64,000 nt of DNA from Eucalyptus grandis (lineage: Eukaryota; Streptophyta; Magnoliopsida; Myrtales; Myrtaceae). The translations under genes were made by a program, and so were the position numbers. Below the pieces are notes generated by a model. It ran no database searches. It saw nothing but the letters and a program-made list of their open reading frames with translations, and was not told the origin of the DNA. The first letter of the stretch is position 1. The number at the start of each line of letters is the position of its first letter. Below are positions 29,160-43,100 of this stretch, one piece after another. The stretch covers positions 45,268,196-45,332,195 of the forward strand of contig NC_052618.1 of the NCBI RefSeq assembly GCF_016545825.1, written 5' to 3'.

Positions 29160-32010
29160 TGCTTGGGTTACCGCCAGAAAGAAAGATTGAAATTGCAATT
29201 GAGATAGCACCAGGATAGAGCCGCTCTCGAAGACTTCTTACCACCGTTGTTGTCTAAAGTGGTAGAATGGAAGATGCGAGATGTGAAGATTGATGAATGA
29301 GGAATTCGTGTATATCGGTGCATCACTTTGGGAAACATCAGCCTTGTTTGTGAGAAGAAGAAAGATGGTTTATTGCGAGTGTGCATCAACTATCGTCAAC
29401 TCAATTAGGTGAAGATCAAGGACAAGTGTTCTTTGCCAAAGATCAATGAATGGTGTGACTAGTTATAAAGAGTATCGATGTTTTAAAGGTCGACTTGAGA
29501 TTATGAAGTCATTAGTTACGAACCAGGAATGAGGTTGTACGAAAGACAGCTGTTCGTACTTGACATGGTCTTTACGAGAATATTGTAAGATCGTTTGGCT
29601 TGGTGAACACTCCAGCCTGTCATGGATTTGACAAACGTAACGTTCAATGAATAAGTGGATCATCGCCTTTGTGATTGTGTTCGTTGATGACATCTTAGTC
29701 TATTCGAGAAGTGATGAAGAGCATGAGAATCATCTCGAGATTAGTGCTTCACCTTAAGAACTCATCACCCGTATGCTAAGTTTAGCAAATGCGAGTTTTG
29801 GTTGACTCGTGTCGCGTTCTTAGGTCATGTGATTTCCGGTGAAGGAATCTCTCGTCGACCCAAGATAGAAGCCGTGATCAATTGGGCGAGACCGACATCG
29901 TGACAAATCGAAGTTTTCTGGGGATTGGCAAAGTTATTACGTACGGTTTGTAGAAGGTTTCTCGGCGTGCTAGCATCGCCTCTAACTAAGCTCACGAAGA
30001 AAGACGAAAGTTTATATGGACGTACAAGTGCGAGCGTAGTTTTCAAGAGCCAAAGAAAAGCCGACTACCGCACTCGTGCTGATAATTCCATCGGGTCCTG
30101 GAGGATTCGAAATCTATAGTGATGCGTCATTCAAGGGGTTGGGTTGCGTGCTGATGCAACATGGCAGAGTTGTTGCATACGCTTCCAGGCAGTTGAGACC
30201 TCATGAATTGAACTATCCGACGCACGACTTAGAGCTCGCCGTGATTATCTTTGCCTTGAAGATTTGGAGACATTATCTGTGTGGTGAAAAGTTTCAGATC
30301 TTCACGGACCATCAAAGTCTCAAGTATTTATTCTCTCGTAAGGAGTTGAACATGAGACAAATATGGATGGAACTACCGAAAGACTACGACCGTGACATTT
30401 TGTATCACCCAGAAAGGCGAACAAAGTCGCCGATGCACCGAGTCGAAAGTCTTCAAAGGCTCATACCGATTAAGGAGTGGAACTTAATCGAGAGAGCTCG
30501 GGATTCGGTGTTCAAATTTGAGGCAGGCCACCTCTCGAGTTTTATGGCCACCCTCAGAATTGAACCGGATGTTCAGGTTAGAATTAAACAACTCCAACCG
30601 ACAGACCCAGATGTACAGAGAATTCTTCAGGAAGACGCAGAGGAAAGAAAAGCTGATTTTCAGATTGCTGATGACGGAACACTAAGATTCCAAGGATGAT
30701 TGGTTGTACCTGATGATGTAGAGCTTAGAGAAGAAATCTTATCTGAAGCACATCGTAGTAGTTACAAAGCATTCATCCCGGAAGCACTAAGATGTATCGT
30801 AATTTGCGTCAACACTATTGGTGGTCGGGTATGAAGGCGGACATCGCCAAGCATGTGGCCAAGTGTTTGACTTGTCGGCAAGTAAAAGCCCAAAGATTGC
30901 AAGCCGGGAGGACTTTGCAACCTCTCGCGATCCCGAGTGGAAATGGGAGCATATCACGATGGATTTCGTGACTGGACTACCAAGGAGTCAGAGAGGGAAT
31001 GATTCGATCTGGGTGGTAGTCGATAGATTGACAAAGTCGGCTCACTTCATTGCAGTTCGAAAAGACCTCAGTTTGGATAGGCACGCAGACCTATATGTGC
31101 GCCAAGTGGTTCGAATGCATGGAGTGCCCAGCTACGATAACGTCCGATAGAGACCCGAGATTTACCGTCGCTTTTTGGAAGAGCTTGCGAGTGCTCTTGG
31201 TACAAAGCTTCGATGCAGACGGCTTATCATCCTCGGACGGATGGCCAAACCCGAGAGGACAATACAAACCCTCGAGGACATGCTGAGAGCATGTGTTATA
31301 AACTTCAAAGGAAGTTGGGAAGATCAGCTTCATCTCGTAGAATTTGCCTACATCAACAGTTATCAGCAGAGTATTCAGATGGCCCCATTTGAAGCACCGT
31401 ATGGCAGAGCGTGCAGAACACCAGTGTGTTGGGATGAAGTTGGGGAAAGAAAGATAACAGGCCCAGAGTTGGTTCAGCAGTCAGTAGATGCCGTAGCAGT
31501 GATCAGAGACAGATTAAAGACAGCGCAGAGCAGGCAGAAAAGTTATACAGATAAGCGTCGAAGGTCTTTGGAATTCCAAGTTGGTGATCACGTTTTTCTG
31601 AAGGTGTCACCAATGAGGGGAACTTCGCGCTTTGGTAAGAAAGGCAACCGAGTCCGAGGTACGTAGGTCCATTTGAGATTCTTGAGAGAATCGGGACCTT
31701 AGCGTATCGTCTTGCGTTGCCGCCAAGATTGGCGCAAGTGCATGACGTCTTTCACGTGTCGATGTTGAGGAAGTACGAGCTCGACTCGACCCACGTACTC
31801 AATTTTGAAGAATTGGGCGTGGATGACCGTGTGTCATACGTCGAAAGACCGGTTCGATTGTCGATCGCAAAGAGCAAGTTCTGCGTACAAAGACTATTCC
31901 CTTAGTCAAAGTGGTTTGGCAATACCACGGTACGTATGAGCAACATGGGAGACTCAAGAGTCAATGAGAGAGTTGTACCCCCACCTTTTGATCAAGCCTT
32001 GTAAGGTTTA
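29160..32010 (+). pseudogene. Broken pol, unit 1: RT-RNase H-integrase
   Basis: Pieces in order: LLGLPPERK linker before RT; RT KKDGLLRVCINYRQLN followed at once by TAG (29406-29408); [11 protein letters not shown]; RNase [10 protein letters not shown] and TDHQSLKYL (30076-30699, the best frame); TGA at 30697-30699; integrase zinc-finger region CLTC and core motifs MDFVTGLP and SDRDPRF; then the FHVSMLRKY tail. Frames change many times, most often where another copy has an extra base at a CAG or CTG. Inactive as written. Confidence 0.9.
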
Positions 32011-32050
32011 AATTTCGAGGACGAAATTTTTTTATCGAGGGGAAGAGTTG

Positions 32051-35000
32051 TGACATCCAGGATTTTCAGTATTGTTTTCTATTAAATTAATCGGGCATTT
32101 CATTGACGTGTCTATAGGGTTGTTCTCGAGCTGATCACTCTCGAGATAACTAGACTAGCCGGGTATGCCATTAAAGAATATTAAGGCAATAGACTTGAGA
32201 ATTCGACCAGAAGCGGCTTCTCGACCGCGTTCATCTTTAGAGGTCATTACCGTACGCTTAAAGATCGAATTGAGATCAGAGATAGGTCGGTTCGACTGAG
32301 ATGTGTGGCCGATCGTGGGTGACTCCACTAAATTGGAAAATTCTCGTCGACCGGCACTAATTTGATTTTCTGTCGTTTTGGTACCCCGTGTTGGTAGTCG
32401 AGCCCTCGAGATTTTCACGACACTGAGAGTCGCCAATGTGTCGAGTGGGTTCATTGGGGCTCGAAGAAAATCGACCACGAGTCAATTGCCCTAAAAGTTC
32501 TGAAAACTACCCGGTAGTCTAGGTCACACTAAAAGCACGCGGAGTGAAATTAACCGTCGATTTGAGTCAGATTTCAGAAATCGAAAGTTCAAATGATGTC
32601 ACAAGCTATTTTAGGAGCATCGACTCGCCCCCTCGAAGATTTTCTGAGATTCGGGAAATTTTACGGAAATTGGGTTCGGACGTCGTGGAAATTTGGCCGA
32701 AGTTCGATTGGCTAAATTAATGGGAAATTTGACTTTCGGGTTGAGCCCGTGTGTGTCGGAGATTTACAGAAAATTTCTTGGGATTTTTCTACGTCGAAAT
32801 TGGACCTCAATTTGGGAATTTATTGGAGAAATTGAAGTTCAAATGGTGAAATTCGTATCATCCCCTCCCCTAGCCCAAAATTGACCGATTGAGAAGTTGG
32901 GAGAGTTGTTGATGTGGCCTAATGAAGGCCAAGGTTTAATGCTTGGCCTAGATTGATTGTTGAAGATATTTCTTGTGGAAAATTGGCAAGGATGGCCCAC
33001 CCTCTCTCTTATCTTCTTCCTCACGCACGGCTCCTCTTCGTTTTTAACTCGCGGTCTCGCCTTCGCTTCATTTTCTTTCGGTCGAAGTCCGATAAGCAAA
33101 GCCTCCTCCGCGTGTCTTCCTCAACTCCACTTCTCTGCCATTCCACCAAGACACAGCCCACGATATCTCTCTCTCCCTTCGCCCGTTTGCCCCCTCTCAC
33201 GCGGCCAGCTCACCCCTCGCTCCACCATCTCTTGCTCTCTCGGTCAACTTCGAAAATTCCTCTAGCGAAGTCCCTGTGTGTTGATCGAAACTGCTGCGGT
33301 TCATCCATCTCCACGCGGCTTCAAAACTCCAGCCTTCGTCAAAGGCTTCAGAACCGCCACAAGTGTTGCTTCTCTTCATCCATGTTCCACCGAAGCCTCT
33401 CAACCTCCACCGCTTCGCCAGCCTCTCCACGCGTCATCTTCTAACAACAGCAGATCTTCTCCCAATTTTGTTGACTCCATCAACGAAGACCACCCATCTT
33501 CGTGTCTTCTCTCTCTCGCGGCCAGCAAAAGCCGAAGCCGCGCGCATCCATCACCGCGGAGCTCAACCGATTCTTCTCCATAGGTTCACAAGCCGCCGCC
33601 ACCCGCCCTTCTTCGGTCAACATTGCATCCACCGAAGACCCCGATCTCACGTCCGCAACTCCATATGCGGCCAGCAAATTCCACCGAAGGAATCCTTAAC
33701 CCCGCCGAAGCAACAAGATCATCGAAGCCGTGAGTCCACGGTCTTCAGCCGCATGAGCAACCGAAAGTCCATCCCCGTCCGCGTGATTTCTCTTCTTCAC
33801 CCGTAGAACAGCCGGCCCAAGCTTGCGCCTTTGAGCCCATCACCCAAAGCAGCTTCTTGACCAATTTAATTCAAGTTGCAGCCCAAGAATTTGAGGCCCA
33901 ATTCAGCAGAATTTTATTGAGGCCCATCTCCCGCAGTCTTCAAGCCCAAATTCAATCCAAGTGAATTAATTGGTCAAGCCCAGTTCAGCAGCCCATCAAC
34001 TGAAATTGGAGGCCCAATTTCCAGCAAAGAAATTTGAAGCCCAAGTGAAGTCAGTCCAGAATTTCAGCAGGCCCAACCCAACTTGGGTCTGGCCCAGCAA
34101 GAACAAATCTCGCTTGGGCTGAGATTTGTTGGGCCAAGGTCAAGGCCCGGTCCAAGTCCGCCGGTGTCGTCGAAAGTTCGATTTCGGTCGCCGTCGCGTC
34201 GCCGTTGCGGTGATTCGGTCTCCGCTTTTGTCAAGTGAGTTTTACTCACTAATGCTTTATTAGTTTGCTAATTATGCCTTAGGGTTGGTTAGATTTAATT
34301 ACATGCACTTAGGTGGTTAGATTAGGTTAGAACAATTAGTTTAGTGACTTAATGATGCATGTTAGGTGGTTAGACCTAGCTATTAGCAAGTAGAAATGTT
34401 TGGTTATTTATTGAATGCATATCGGGATTTTTCCCGACCCGTTTCGGGCTCCAATAAGGCAATATGGGCCTAAATTGGATTTTTAATGTTTATTTATTTA
34501 TTTTCGAAATTTATTTATTTAATTAATTATTTTTCCGGAAATTCAACCGGGATGGCCGGTGACCGGAATTTCGTGCCGATTGTCGTGGTGCAGACCGTTT
34601 ATTTAATTGAGCTCTACGTTGTGTGGAATTGAATTTATTGTGGAATTTTAGGAATTGCCCTAAATTGTTTGTTATTGAATATTTGATTGGTTGTTGGCCG
34701 AATATGGGTATATAGCGCCGATGTTGATGGGCTATATAGTAGGGAGAATGGTGAGACCAATCGTGTACGATATTATTGGACATACGTGGTTCGGTGATGG
34801 GAAGTATCACCGGCGAAAACGGCGCCTTAAAGAACGCACGTAAATGACTTATAGACAAACGTGGTTCGGTGGTTATGGGAATATCACCGGTGAAAACGGC
34901 GCCTTAAAGAACGCACGATGTTGTCTATAGCCGATGTCACCTTGGCGAAAACGGCGCCCTTGAAAGGACACGTGGTTCGGTGATCAAGGTTATCATCAGT

Positions 35001-35773
35001 GAAAACGGCGCTTTAAAGAACGCACGGTGTCGGTGATCGGTATGTCATTGGCGAAAACGACGCCCGAGAAACACATGTGATTTGGTGAATGAGTACACCA
35101 CTGGGAAATCGTGGTATGAGTGGGAATGACCTAGAAAGGGTCTCGGCCGACATGTAATCGACTTAGTCGATTGACCAAAGGCTTGATCGGATGTCGTGAA
35201 TTGTTTGAATATCTCGTGTTTAACCTTGAATTGCAGGTTGGAACCGAGGCTAAGGTAAGTCCTCGACTCGTGTTGTGCTTAGGCAACCGTATGGCGTATT
35301 AGTTTATTAATCAAGTCTTAGTGGGTAGGACTCGCGAGACGTGGTCTCATTGGTTATTGAATAACCATTTCAGGACCCTAAGGAGAAGCTAAGGAAGAGG
35401 AACCCGAAGGGGAGAAAGACTTTTGAAGAAGAAGAAGATCCAGAGGGATCTTGAATATAACCCGGATGTGGATTGAGATCCCATCCCTTTTGTGCACCCC
35501 CTCTTAGTGTAGATAGGTGTGAGACTTTTATCTTGTAAATAGTATTGTAAATATTCTATGAGTGGTGCTGTTAAAGAAAGTGTGGTTATGAATTTCAATA
35601 TGAAAAATATGGCCTGCTTTCCTATCCCATTGTTTTATTGTCTGGGGATTTATAACTGCTTCCGCATGTGCTTAATAAAAAGAAAGGGTCGGCGATACAT
35701 AGTCCTGGGATATCGCATATAAAAATCGACCAAGTAGAAGGATGTACGCGCGTCCGAGGATCGGGGCGTGACA
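32051..35773 (+). repeat. LTR 2 (3723 bp)
   Basis: Same architecture as LTR 1. Hairpin block is near 34090-34130; ACGTGGTTCGG/GGCGAAAACGGCGCC repeats are at about 34785-35095. It serves as 3' LTR of unit 1 and 5' LTR of unit 2. Confidence 0.95.
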
Positions 35774-35784
35774 TCCCCTTTTTG

Positions 35785-35796
35785 TGGTATCAGAGC
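35785..35796 (+). promoter_or_regulatory. Primer binding site, unit 2
   Basis: TGGTATCAGAGC, the canonical plant tRNA-iMet-complementary primer site, 11 bases after the LTR end. Confidence 0.9.
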
Positions 35797-37249
35797 GAAG
35801 GTCAAGATTGGAGTGATAAGGAGCGTTGACCATGGGATAGTTAGTAGGAAAGGCCTTTAAATTCATGCTGGTGCATGTTTATGTTAGCTGAATGCTAAAA
35901 TTGTTTGTGGTGTGTGGATCGCTCACCTTCTAATCCAATGTGGGTTTGGAAGTCGGGTTGCAAAGGTAAAGACCGAACCATGAGCGAAAGCGGAGCTAAG
36001 AACTCCTAGTAAGAGGACAATGTCCTTTGTAACTGGGATGATGCACTGACTAAGGTCGCACCCGAGGTGGCCGTGGCGAGTATTGACTCGCCAGCCCGAG
36101 TGTAAGAGTACCACCGCAGTTGGTACTAGTGTAGCAGCGTCGAATGATCCTAAGTTCGATAGGATCGTTCGATGCTAGTGTTCCTTGGGAATTGATGAGC
36201 CAGCAAGCTCGGATCAAGCCGTTGTTGTCGTTATCATTACCGCCGTTGTCGCTGCACATGCCGAGATCCAGAGTGGAGATGTAGATGTGATTCAAGAGCG
36301 AGTCATTGCATTCGAGTCGAGGTATAGATCCAGCCGGTGCAGAAATGGAAATCGGTCGTGAAAAGACGGAGGTCGAGAGAAAAGCATTCTATTCCACTCT
36401 CGAGGAAGGATGGAGTAGTCAAGTCGGCACCGAGTCAAATAGATCAGTTGTTTTCGGACGTGATGATGGAAATCGGCATTATGTCCTTCCTAGGACGCGA
36501 ATTTGTTTGGAGTATAGTTAACAGGGATATCTGGTCGGGAGTGATCCTAGCAGAATGATGGGTAACCAGAAAGAGTGCATGCTTTTGCCTAATAGAAGAT
36601 AAAAGATGCACCAGATAGGTGTCAGAATTGTAGAAGGAAGTATGGATAAATCTAGTGTCCGAGTATGACCAGAACATGTTGTGATGATGACTAGCATGGC
36701 CATCAGGTGAAGGATTGTCAGTGGAAGTCCAAGGTAGCATAGACATCGCTACTGCGGCAGAACGCCACTAGGATGGCGAAAGGAATGGGAGTAGAATTGA
36801 TCTTGCACCGATTAGAGAAAGAATGTATTGGAGGTGATTTTATCGAGTAACGTAGCGAGTTTTGTGCTGAGTTTGTAGAACTTAAATTGTTGAAGTAAAA
36901 GTGAAAGAGAAGGGAATCACTAGCAATAGTTGTGCTTGACTAGTTGCTTTGAGGTGTGAGTTCGACACCACATGAATAGTGTGAGTTCATAAAGCATCTT
37001 GTAATAAGGAATCATGGTCATGGAATAATCCAGTTTAGTCTATTAGTTTGCAAAAATAGCAAGATTATTAAGAGTCGAAAAGAATCTTCGATTTCATTAA
37101 TCTCGTTGGCTAAAGACAATCCGTTTGTTAGACGGAGGTTACCAAGATTGATTTGACAGCGGTAGTGGATGTGTCAGTTAAGAAATAGAATGAGAAGAAG
37201 GTGGCCGTGATACAGAAAATTTATAAGATGGTTCCAAAGGAATTGCTTG

Positions 37250-40105
37250 GGTTACCGCCTTTAAAGAAAGATTGAAATTGCAATTGAGATAGCACCGATA
37301 GATAGAGCCGCTCTCGAAGACTTCTTACCACCTGTTGTTGTCTAAAGTGGTAGAATGGAAGATGCAGATGTGAAGATTGATGAATGAGGAATTCGTGTAT
37401 ATCGGTGCATCACTTTTGGGAAACATCAAATTGTTTGTGAGAAGAAGAAAGATGGTTTATTGCGAGTGTGCATCAACTATCGTCAACTCAATTAGGTGAA
37501 GATCAAGGACAAGTGTTCTTTGCCAAAGATCATTGAATGGTGTGACTAGTTATAAAGAGTATCGATGTTTTAAAGGTCGACTTGAGATTATGAAGTCGTT
37601 AGTTACGAAACAGAAGGAGGTTGTACGAAAGACAGCTGTTCGTACTTGATATGGTCTTTACGAGAGTATTGTAAGATCGTTTGGCTTGGTGAACACTCCA
37701 GTTTGTCATGGATTTGACAAACGTAACGTTCAATGAATAAGTGGATCATCGCTTTGTGATTGTGTTCGTTGATGACATCTTAGTCTATTCGAGAAGTGAT
37801 GAAGAGCATGAGAATCATCTCGAGATTAGTGCTTCGACCTTAAGAACTCATCACCCGTATGCTAAGTTTAGCAAATGCGAGTTTTGGTTGACTCGTGTCG
37901 CGTTCTTAGGTCATGTGATTTCCGGTGAAGGAATCTCTGTCCGACCGAGCAAGATAGAAGCCGTGATCAATTGCGAGACCGACATCGGTGACAGAATCGA
38001 AGTTTTCTGGGATTGGCGAGTTATTACGTACGGTTTGTAGAAGGTTTCTCGGCGTTAGCATCGCTCTAACTAAGCTCACGAAGAAAGACGAAAAGTTTAT
38101 ATGGACGACAAGTGCGAGCGTAGTTTTCAAGAGCTGAAAGAAAAGCCGACTACCGCACTCCGTGCGATAATTCCATCGGGTCCTGGGAGGATTCGAAATC
38201 TATAGTGATGCGTCATTCAAGGGGTTGGGTTGCGTGCCGATGCAACATGGCGAGTTGTTGCATACGCTTCCAGGCAGTTGAGACCTCATGAATTGAACTA
38301 TCCGACGCACGACTTAGAGCTCGCCGTGATTATCTTTGCCTTGAAGATTTGGAGACATTATCTGTGTGGTGAAAAGTTTCAGATCTTCACGGACCATCAA
38401 AGTCTCAAGTATTTATTCTCTCAGAAGGAGTTGAACATGAGACAGCGCCGATGGATGGAACTACTGAAAGACTACGACTGTGACATTTTGTATCACCCAG
38501 GAAAGGCGAACAAAGTCGCCGATGCACCGAGTCGAAAGTCTTCAAAGTGGCTCATATACGATTAAGGAGTGGAACTTAATCGAGAGAGCTCGGGATTCGG
38601 TGTTCAAATTTGAGGTAGGCCACCTCTCGAGTTTTATGGCCACCCTCGAATTGAACCGGATGTTCAGCTAGAATTAAACAACTCCAACCGATGCACCCGG
38701 ATGTACAGAGAATTCTTCAGGAGACGCAGAGGAAAGAAAAGCTGATTTTCAGATTGCTGATGACGGAACACTAAGATTCCAAGGATGATTGGTTGTACCT
38801 GATGATGTAGAGCTTAGAGAAGAAATCTTATCTGAAGCACATCGTAGTAGTTACAGCATTCATCCTGGAAGCACTAAGATGTATCAGAATTTGCGTCAAC
38901 ACTATTGGTGGTCAGGTATGAAGGCGGACATCGCCAAGCATGTGGCCAAGTGTTTGACTTGTCGGAAGTAAAAGCCCAAAGATTGCAAGCTGGGAGGACT
39001 TTTGCAACCTCTCGCGATCCCAGAGTGGAAATGGGAGCATATCACGATGGATTTCGTGACTGGACTACCAAGGAGTCAGAGAGGGAATGATTCGATCTGG
39101 GTGGTAGTCGATAGATTGACAAAGTCGGCTCACTTCATTGCAGTTCGAAAGGACCTCAGTTTGAATAGGCACGCAGACCTATATGTGCGCCAAGTGGTTC
39201 GAATGCATGGAGTGCCCGTTACGATAACGTCCGATAGAGACCCGAGATTTACTGCTGCTTTTTGGAAGAGCTTGCAGAGTGCTCTTGGTACAAAGCTTCA
39301 GTACAGTACGGCTTATCATCCTCAGACGGATGGCCAGTCCGAGAGGACAATACAAACCCTCGAGGACATGCTGAGAGCATGTGTTATAAACTTCAAAGGA
39401 AGTTGGGAAGATCAGCTTCATCTCGTAGAATTTGCCTACATCAACAGTTATCAGCAGAGTATTCAGATGGCCCCATTTGAAGCACTGTATGGCAGAGCGT
39501 GCAGAACACCAGTGTGTTGGGATGAAGTTGGGGAAAGAAAGATAACAGGCCCAGAGTTGGTTCAGCAGAATCGGAGATGCCGTAGCAAGATCGGGAGACA
39601 GATTAAAGACAGCGCAGAGCAGGCAGAAAAGTTATGCAGATAAGCGTCGATGGTCTTTGGAATTCCAAGTTGGTGATCACGTTTTTTTCTGAAGGTGTCA
39701 CCAATGAGGGGAACTTCGCGCTTTGGTAAGAAAGGAAAACGGAGTCCGAGGTACGTAGGTCCATTTGAGATTCTTGAGAGAATCGGGACCTTAGCGTATC
39801 GTCTTGCGTTGCCGCTAAGGTTGGCGCAAGTGTATGACGTCTTTCACGTGTCGATGTTGAGGAAGTACGAGCCTGACTCGACCCACGTACTCAATTTTGA
39901 AGAATTGGGCGTGGATGACCGTGTGTCATACGTCGAAAGACCGGTTCGATTGTCGATCGCAAAGAGCAAGTTCTGCGCGTACAAAGACTATTCCCTTAGT
40001 CAAAGTGGTTTGGCAATACCACGGTACGAAGGAGCAACATGGGAGACTCAAGAGTCAATGAGAGAGTTGTACCCCCACCTTTTGATCAAGCCTTGTAAGG
40101 TTTAA
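37250..40105 (+). pseudogene. Broken pol, unit 2
   Basis: TAG in RT at 37493-37495. [11 protein letters not shown] lies in the frame starting at 37741. RNase H is at 38230-38565 ([23 protein letters not shown]). TGA is at 38786-38788. Integrase is nearly intact at 39002-39643, with all three acidic core positions (MDFVTGLP, SDRDPRF, ERTIQTLEDML). The chromodomain-like tail is at 39695-40105. Frame shifts separate the pieces. Confidence 0.9.
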
Positions 40106-40143
40106 ATTTCGAGGACGAAATTTTTATCGTAGGGGAAGAGTTG

Positions 40144-43100
40144 TGACATCCAGGATTTTCAGTATTGTTTTCTATTAAATTAATCGGGCATTTCATTGAC
40201 GTGTCTATAGGGTTGTTCTCGAGCTGATCACTCTCGAGATAACTAGACTAGCCAGGTATGCCATTAAAGAATATTAAGGCAATAGACTTGAGAATTCGAC
40301 CAGAAGCGGCTTCTCGACCGCGTTCATCTTTAGAGGTCATTACTGCACAGCTAAAGATCGAATTGAGATCAGAGATAGGTCGGTTCGACTGAGATGTGTG
40401 GCCGATCGTGGGTGACTCCACTAAATTGGAAAATTCTCGTCGACCGGCACTAATTTGATTTTCTGTCGTTTTGGTACCCGTGTTGGTAGTCGAGCCCTCG
40501 AGATTTTCACGACAATTGAGAGTCGCCAATGTGTCGAGTGGGTTCATTGGGGCTCGAAGAAAATCGACCACGAGTCAATTGCCCTAAAAGTTCTGAAAAC
40601 TACCCGGTAGTCTAGGTCACACTAAAAGCACGCCGGAGTGAAATTAACCGTCGATTTGAGTCAGATTTCAGAAATCGAAAGTTCAGTGATGTCACAAGCT
40701 ATTTTAGGAGCATCGACTCAGTCTCAGAAGATTTTCGGAGATTCGGGAAATTTTACGGAAATTGGGTTCGGACGTCGTGGAAATTTGGCCGAAGTTCAGA
40801 TTGGCTAAATTAATGGGAAATTTGACTTTCGGGTTGAGCCCGTGTGTGTCGGAGATTTACAGAAAATTTCTTGGGATTTTTCTACGTCGAAATTGGACCT
40901 CAATTTGGGAATTTATTGGAGAAATTGAAGTTCAAATGGTGAAATTCGTATCATCCCCTCCCCCTAGCCCAAAATTGACCGATTGAGAAGTTGGGAGAGT
41001 TGTTGATGTGGCCTAATGAAGGCCAAGGTTTAATGCTTGGCCTAGATTGATTGTTGAAGATATTTCTTGTGGAAAATTGGCAAGGATGGCCCACCCTCTC
41101 TCTTATCTTCTTCCTCACGCACGGCTCCTCTTCGTTTTTAACTCGCGGTCTCGCCTTCGCTTCATTTTCTTTCGGTCGAAGTCCGGATAAGCAAAGCCTC
41201 CTCCGCGTGTCTTCCTCAACTCCACTTCTCTCGCCATTCCACTGAAGACACAGCCCACGATATCTCTCTCTCCCTTCGCCCGTTTGCCCCCTCTCACGCG
41301 GCCAGCTCACCCCTGCTCCACCATCTCTTGCTCTCTCGGTCAACTTCAGTGAAATTCCTCTAGCGAAGTCCCAGTGTGTGATCGAAACCGCTGCGGTTCA
41401 TCCATCTCCACGCGGCTTCAAAACTCCAGCCTTCGTCAAAGGCTTCAAGAACCGCCACAAGTGTTGCTTCTCTTCATCCATGTTCCACCGAAGCCTCTCA
41501 ACCTCCACCGTTTCGGCCAGCCTCTCCACGCGTCATCTTCGGTTAACAACAGCAGATCTTCTCCCAATTTTGTTGACTCCATCAACGAAGACCACCCATC
41601 TTCGTGTCTTCTCTCTCGCGGCCAGCAAGGCTGAAGCCGCGCGCATCCATCACCCGCGGAGCTCAACCGATTCTTCTCCATAGGTTCACAAGCCGCTGCC
41701 ACCTGCCCTTCTTCGGTCAACATTGCATCCACCGAAGACCCCGATCTCACGTCCGCAACTCCATATGCGGCCAGCAAATTCCACCGAAGGAATCCCGTAA
41801 CCCCAAAGCAACAAAGATCATCGAAGCCGTGAGTCCACGGTCTTCAGCCGCATGAGCAACCGAAAGTCCATCCCCGTCCGCGTGATTTCTCTTCTTCACC
41901 CGTAGAACAATGGGCCCAAGCTTGCGCCTTTGAGCCCATCACCCAAATAGTTCTTCACCAATTTAATTCAAGTTGCAGCCCAAGAATTTGAGGCCCAATT
42001 CAGCAGAATTTTATTGAGGCCCATCTCCTCGCAGTCTTCAAGCCCAGTCCAATCCAAGTGAATTAATTGGTCAAGCCTGGGCCAAAGAGCCCATCAACTG
42101 AAATTGGAGGCCCAATTTCCAGCAAAGAAATTTGAAGCCCAAGTGAAGTCAGTCCAGAATTTCAGCAGCCCAATTCAACTTGGGTCTGGCCCAAAAGCAA
42201 GAACAAATCTCAGTTGGGCTGAGATTTGTTGGGCCAAGGTCAAGGCCCGGTCCAAGTCCGCCGGTGTCGTCGAAAGTTCGATTTCGGTCGCCGTCGCGTC
42301 GCCGTTGCGGTGATTCGGTCTCCGCTTTTGTCAAGTGAGTTTTACTCACTAATGCTTTATTAGTTTGCTAATTATGCCTTAGGGTTGGTTAGATTTAATT
42401 ACATGCACTTAGGTGGTTAGATTAGGTTAGAACAATTAGTTTAGTGACTTAATGATGCATGTTAGGTGGTTAGACCTAGCTATTAGCAAGTAGAAATGTT
42501 TGGTTATTTATTGAATGCATATCGGGATTTTTCCCGACCCGTTTCGGCTCCAATAAGGCAATATGGGCCTAAATTGGATTTTTAATGTTTATTTATTTAT
42601 TTTCGAAATTTATTTATTTAATTAATTATTTTTCGGAAATTCAACCGGGATGGCCGGTGACCGGAATTTCGTGCCGATTGTCGTGGTGCAGACCGTTTAT
42701 TTAATTGAGCTCTACGTTGTGTGGAATTGAATTTATTGTGGAATTTTAGGAATTGCCCTAAATTGTTTGTTATTGAATATTTGATTGGTTGTTGGCCGAA
42801 TATGGGTATATAGCGCCAGTATGTTGATGGGCTATATAGTAGGGAGAATGGTGAGACCAATCAGGTACGATATTATTGGACATACGTGGTTCGGTGATGG
42901 GAAGTATCACTGGCGAAACGGCGCCTTAAAGAACGCACGTAAATGACTTATAGACAAACGTGGTTCGGTGGTTATGGGAATATCACTGGTGAAAACGGCG
43001 CCTTAAAGAACGCACGATGTTGTCTATAGCCGATGTCACCTTGGCGAAAACGGCGCCCTTGAAAGGACACGTGGTTCGGTGATCAAGGTTATCACTGGTG

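Larger units (their letters stand above)
27688..32050 (+). mobile_element. Internal region 1 (4363 bp)
   Basis: From the primer site to the polypurine tract GAGGGGAAGAGTTG (about 32037-32050). The first 1.65 kb is a probable gag remnant plus unrecognisable sequence; pol follows from about 29160. At 4.36 kb it is shorter than a complete gag-pol region would need. No CCHC zinc knuckle or aspartic protease motif was found. Confidence 0.9.
35774..40143 (+). mobile_element. Internal region 2 (4370 bp)
   Basis: Same content as internal region 1: gag remnant from 35980, pol from about 37250, and a purine tract AGGGGAAGAGTTG ending at 40143. Confidence 0.92.
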
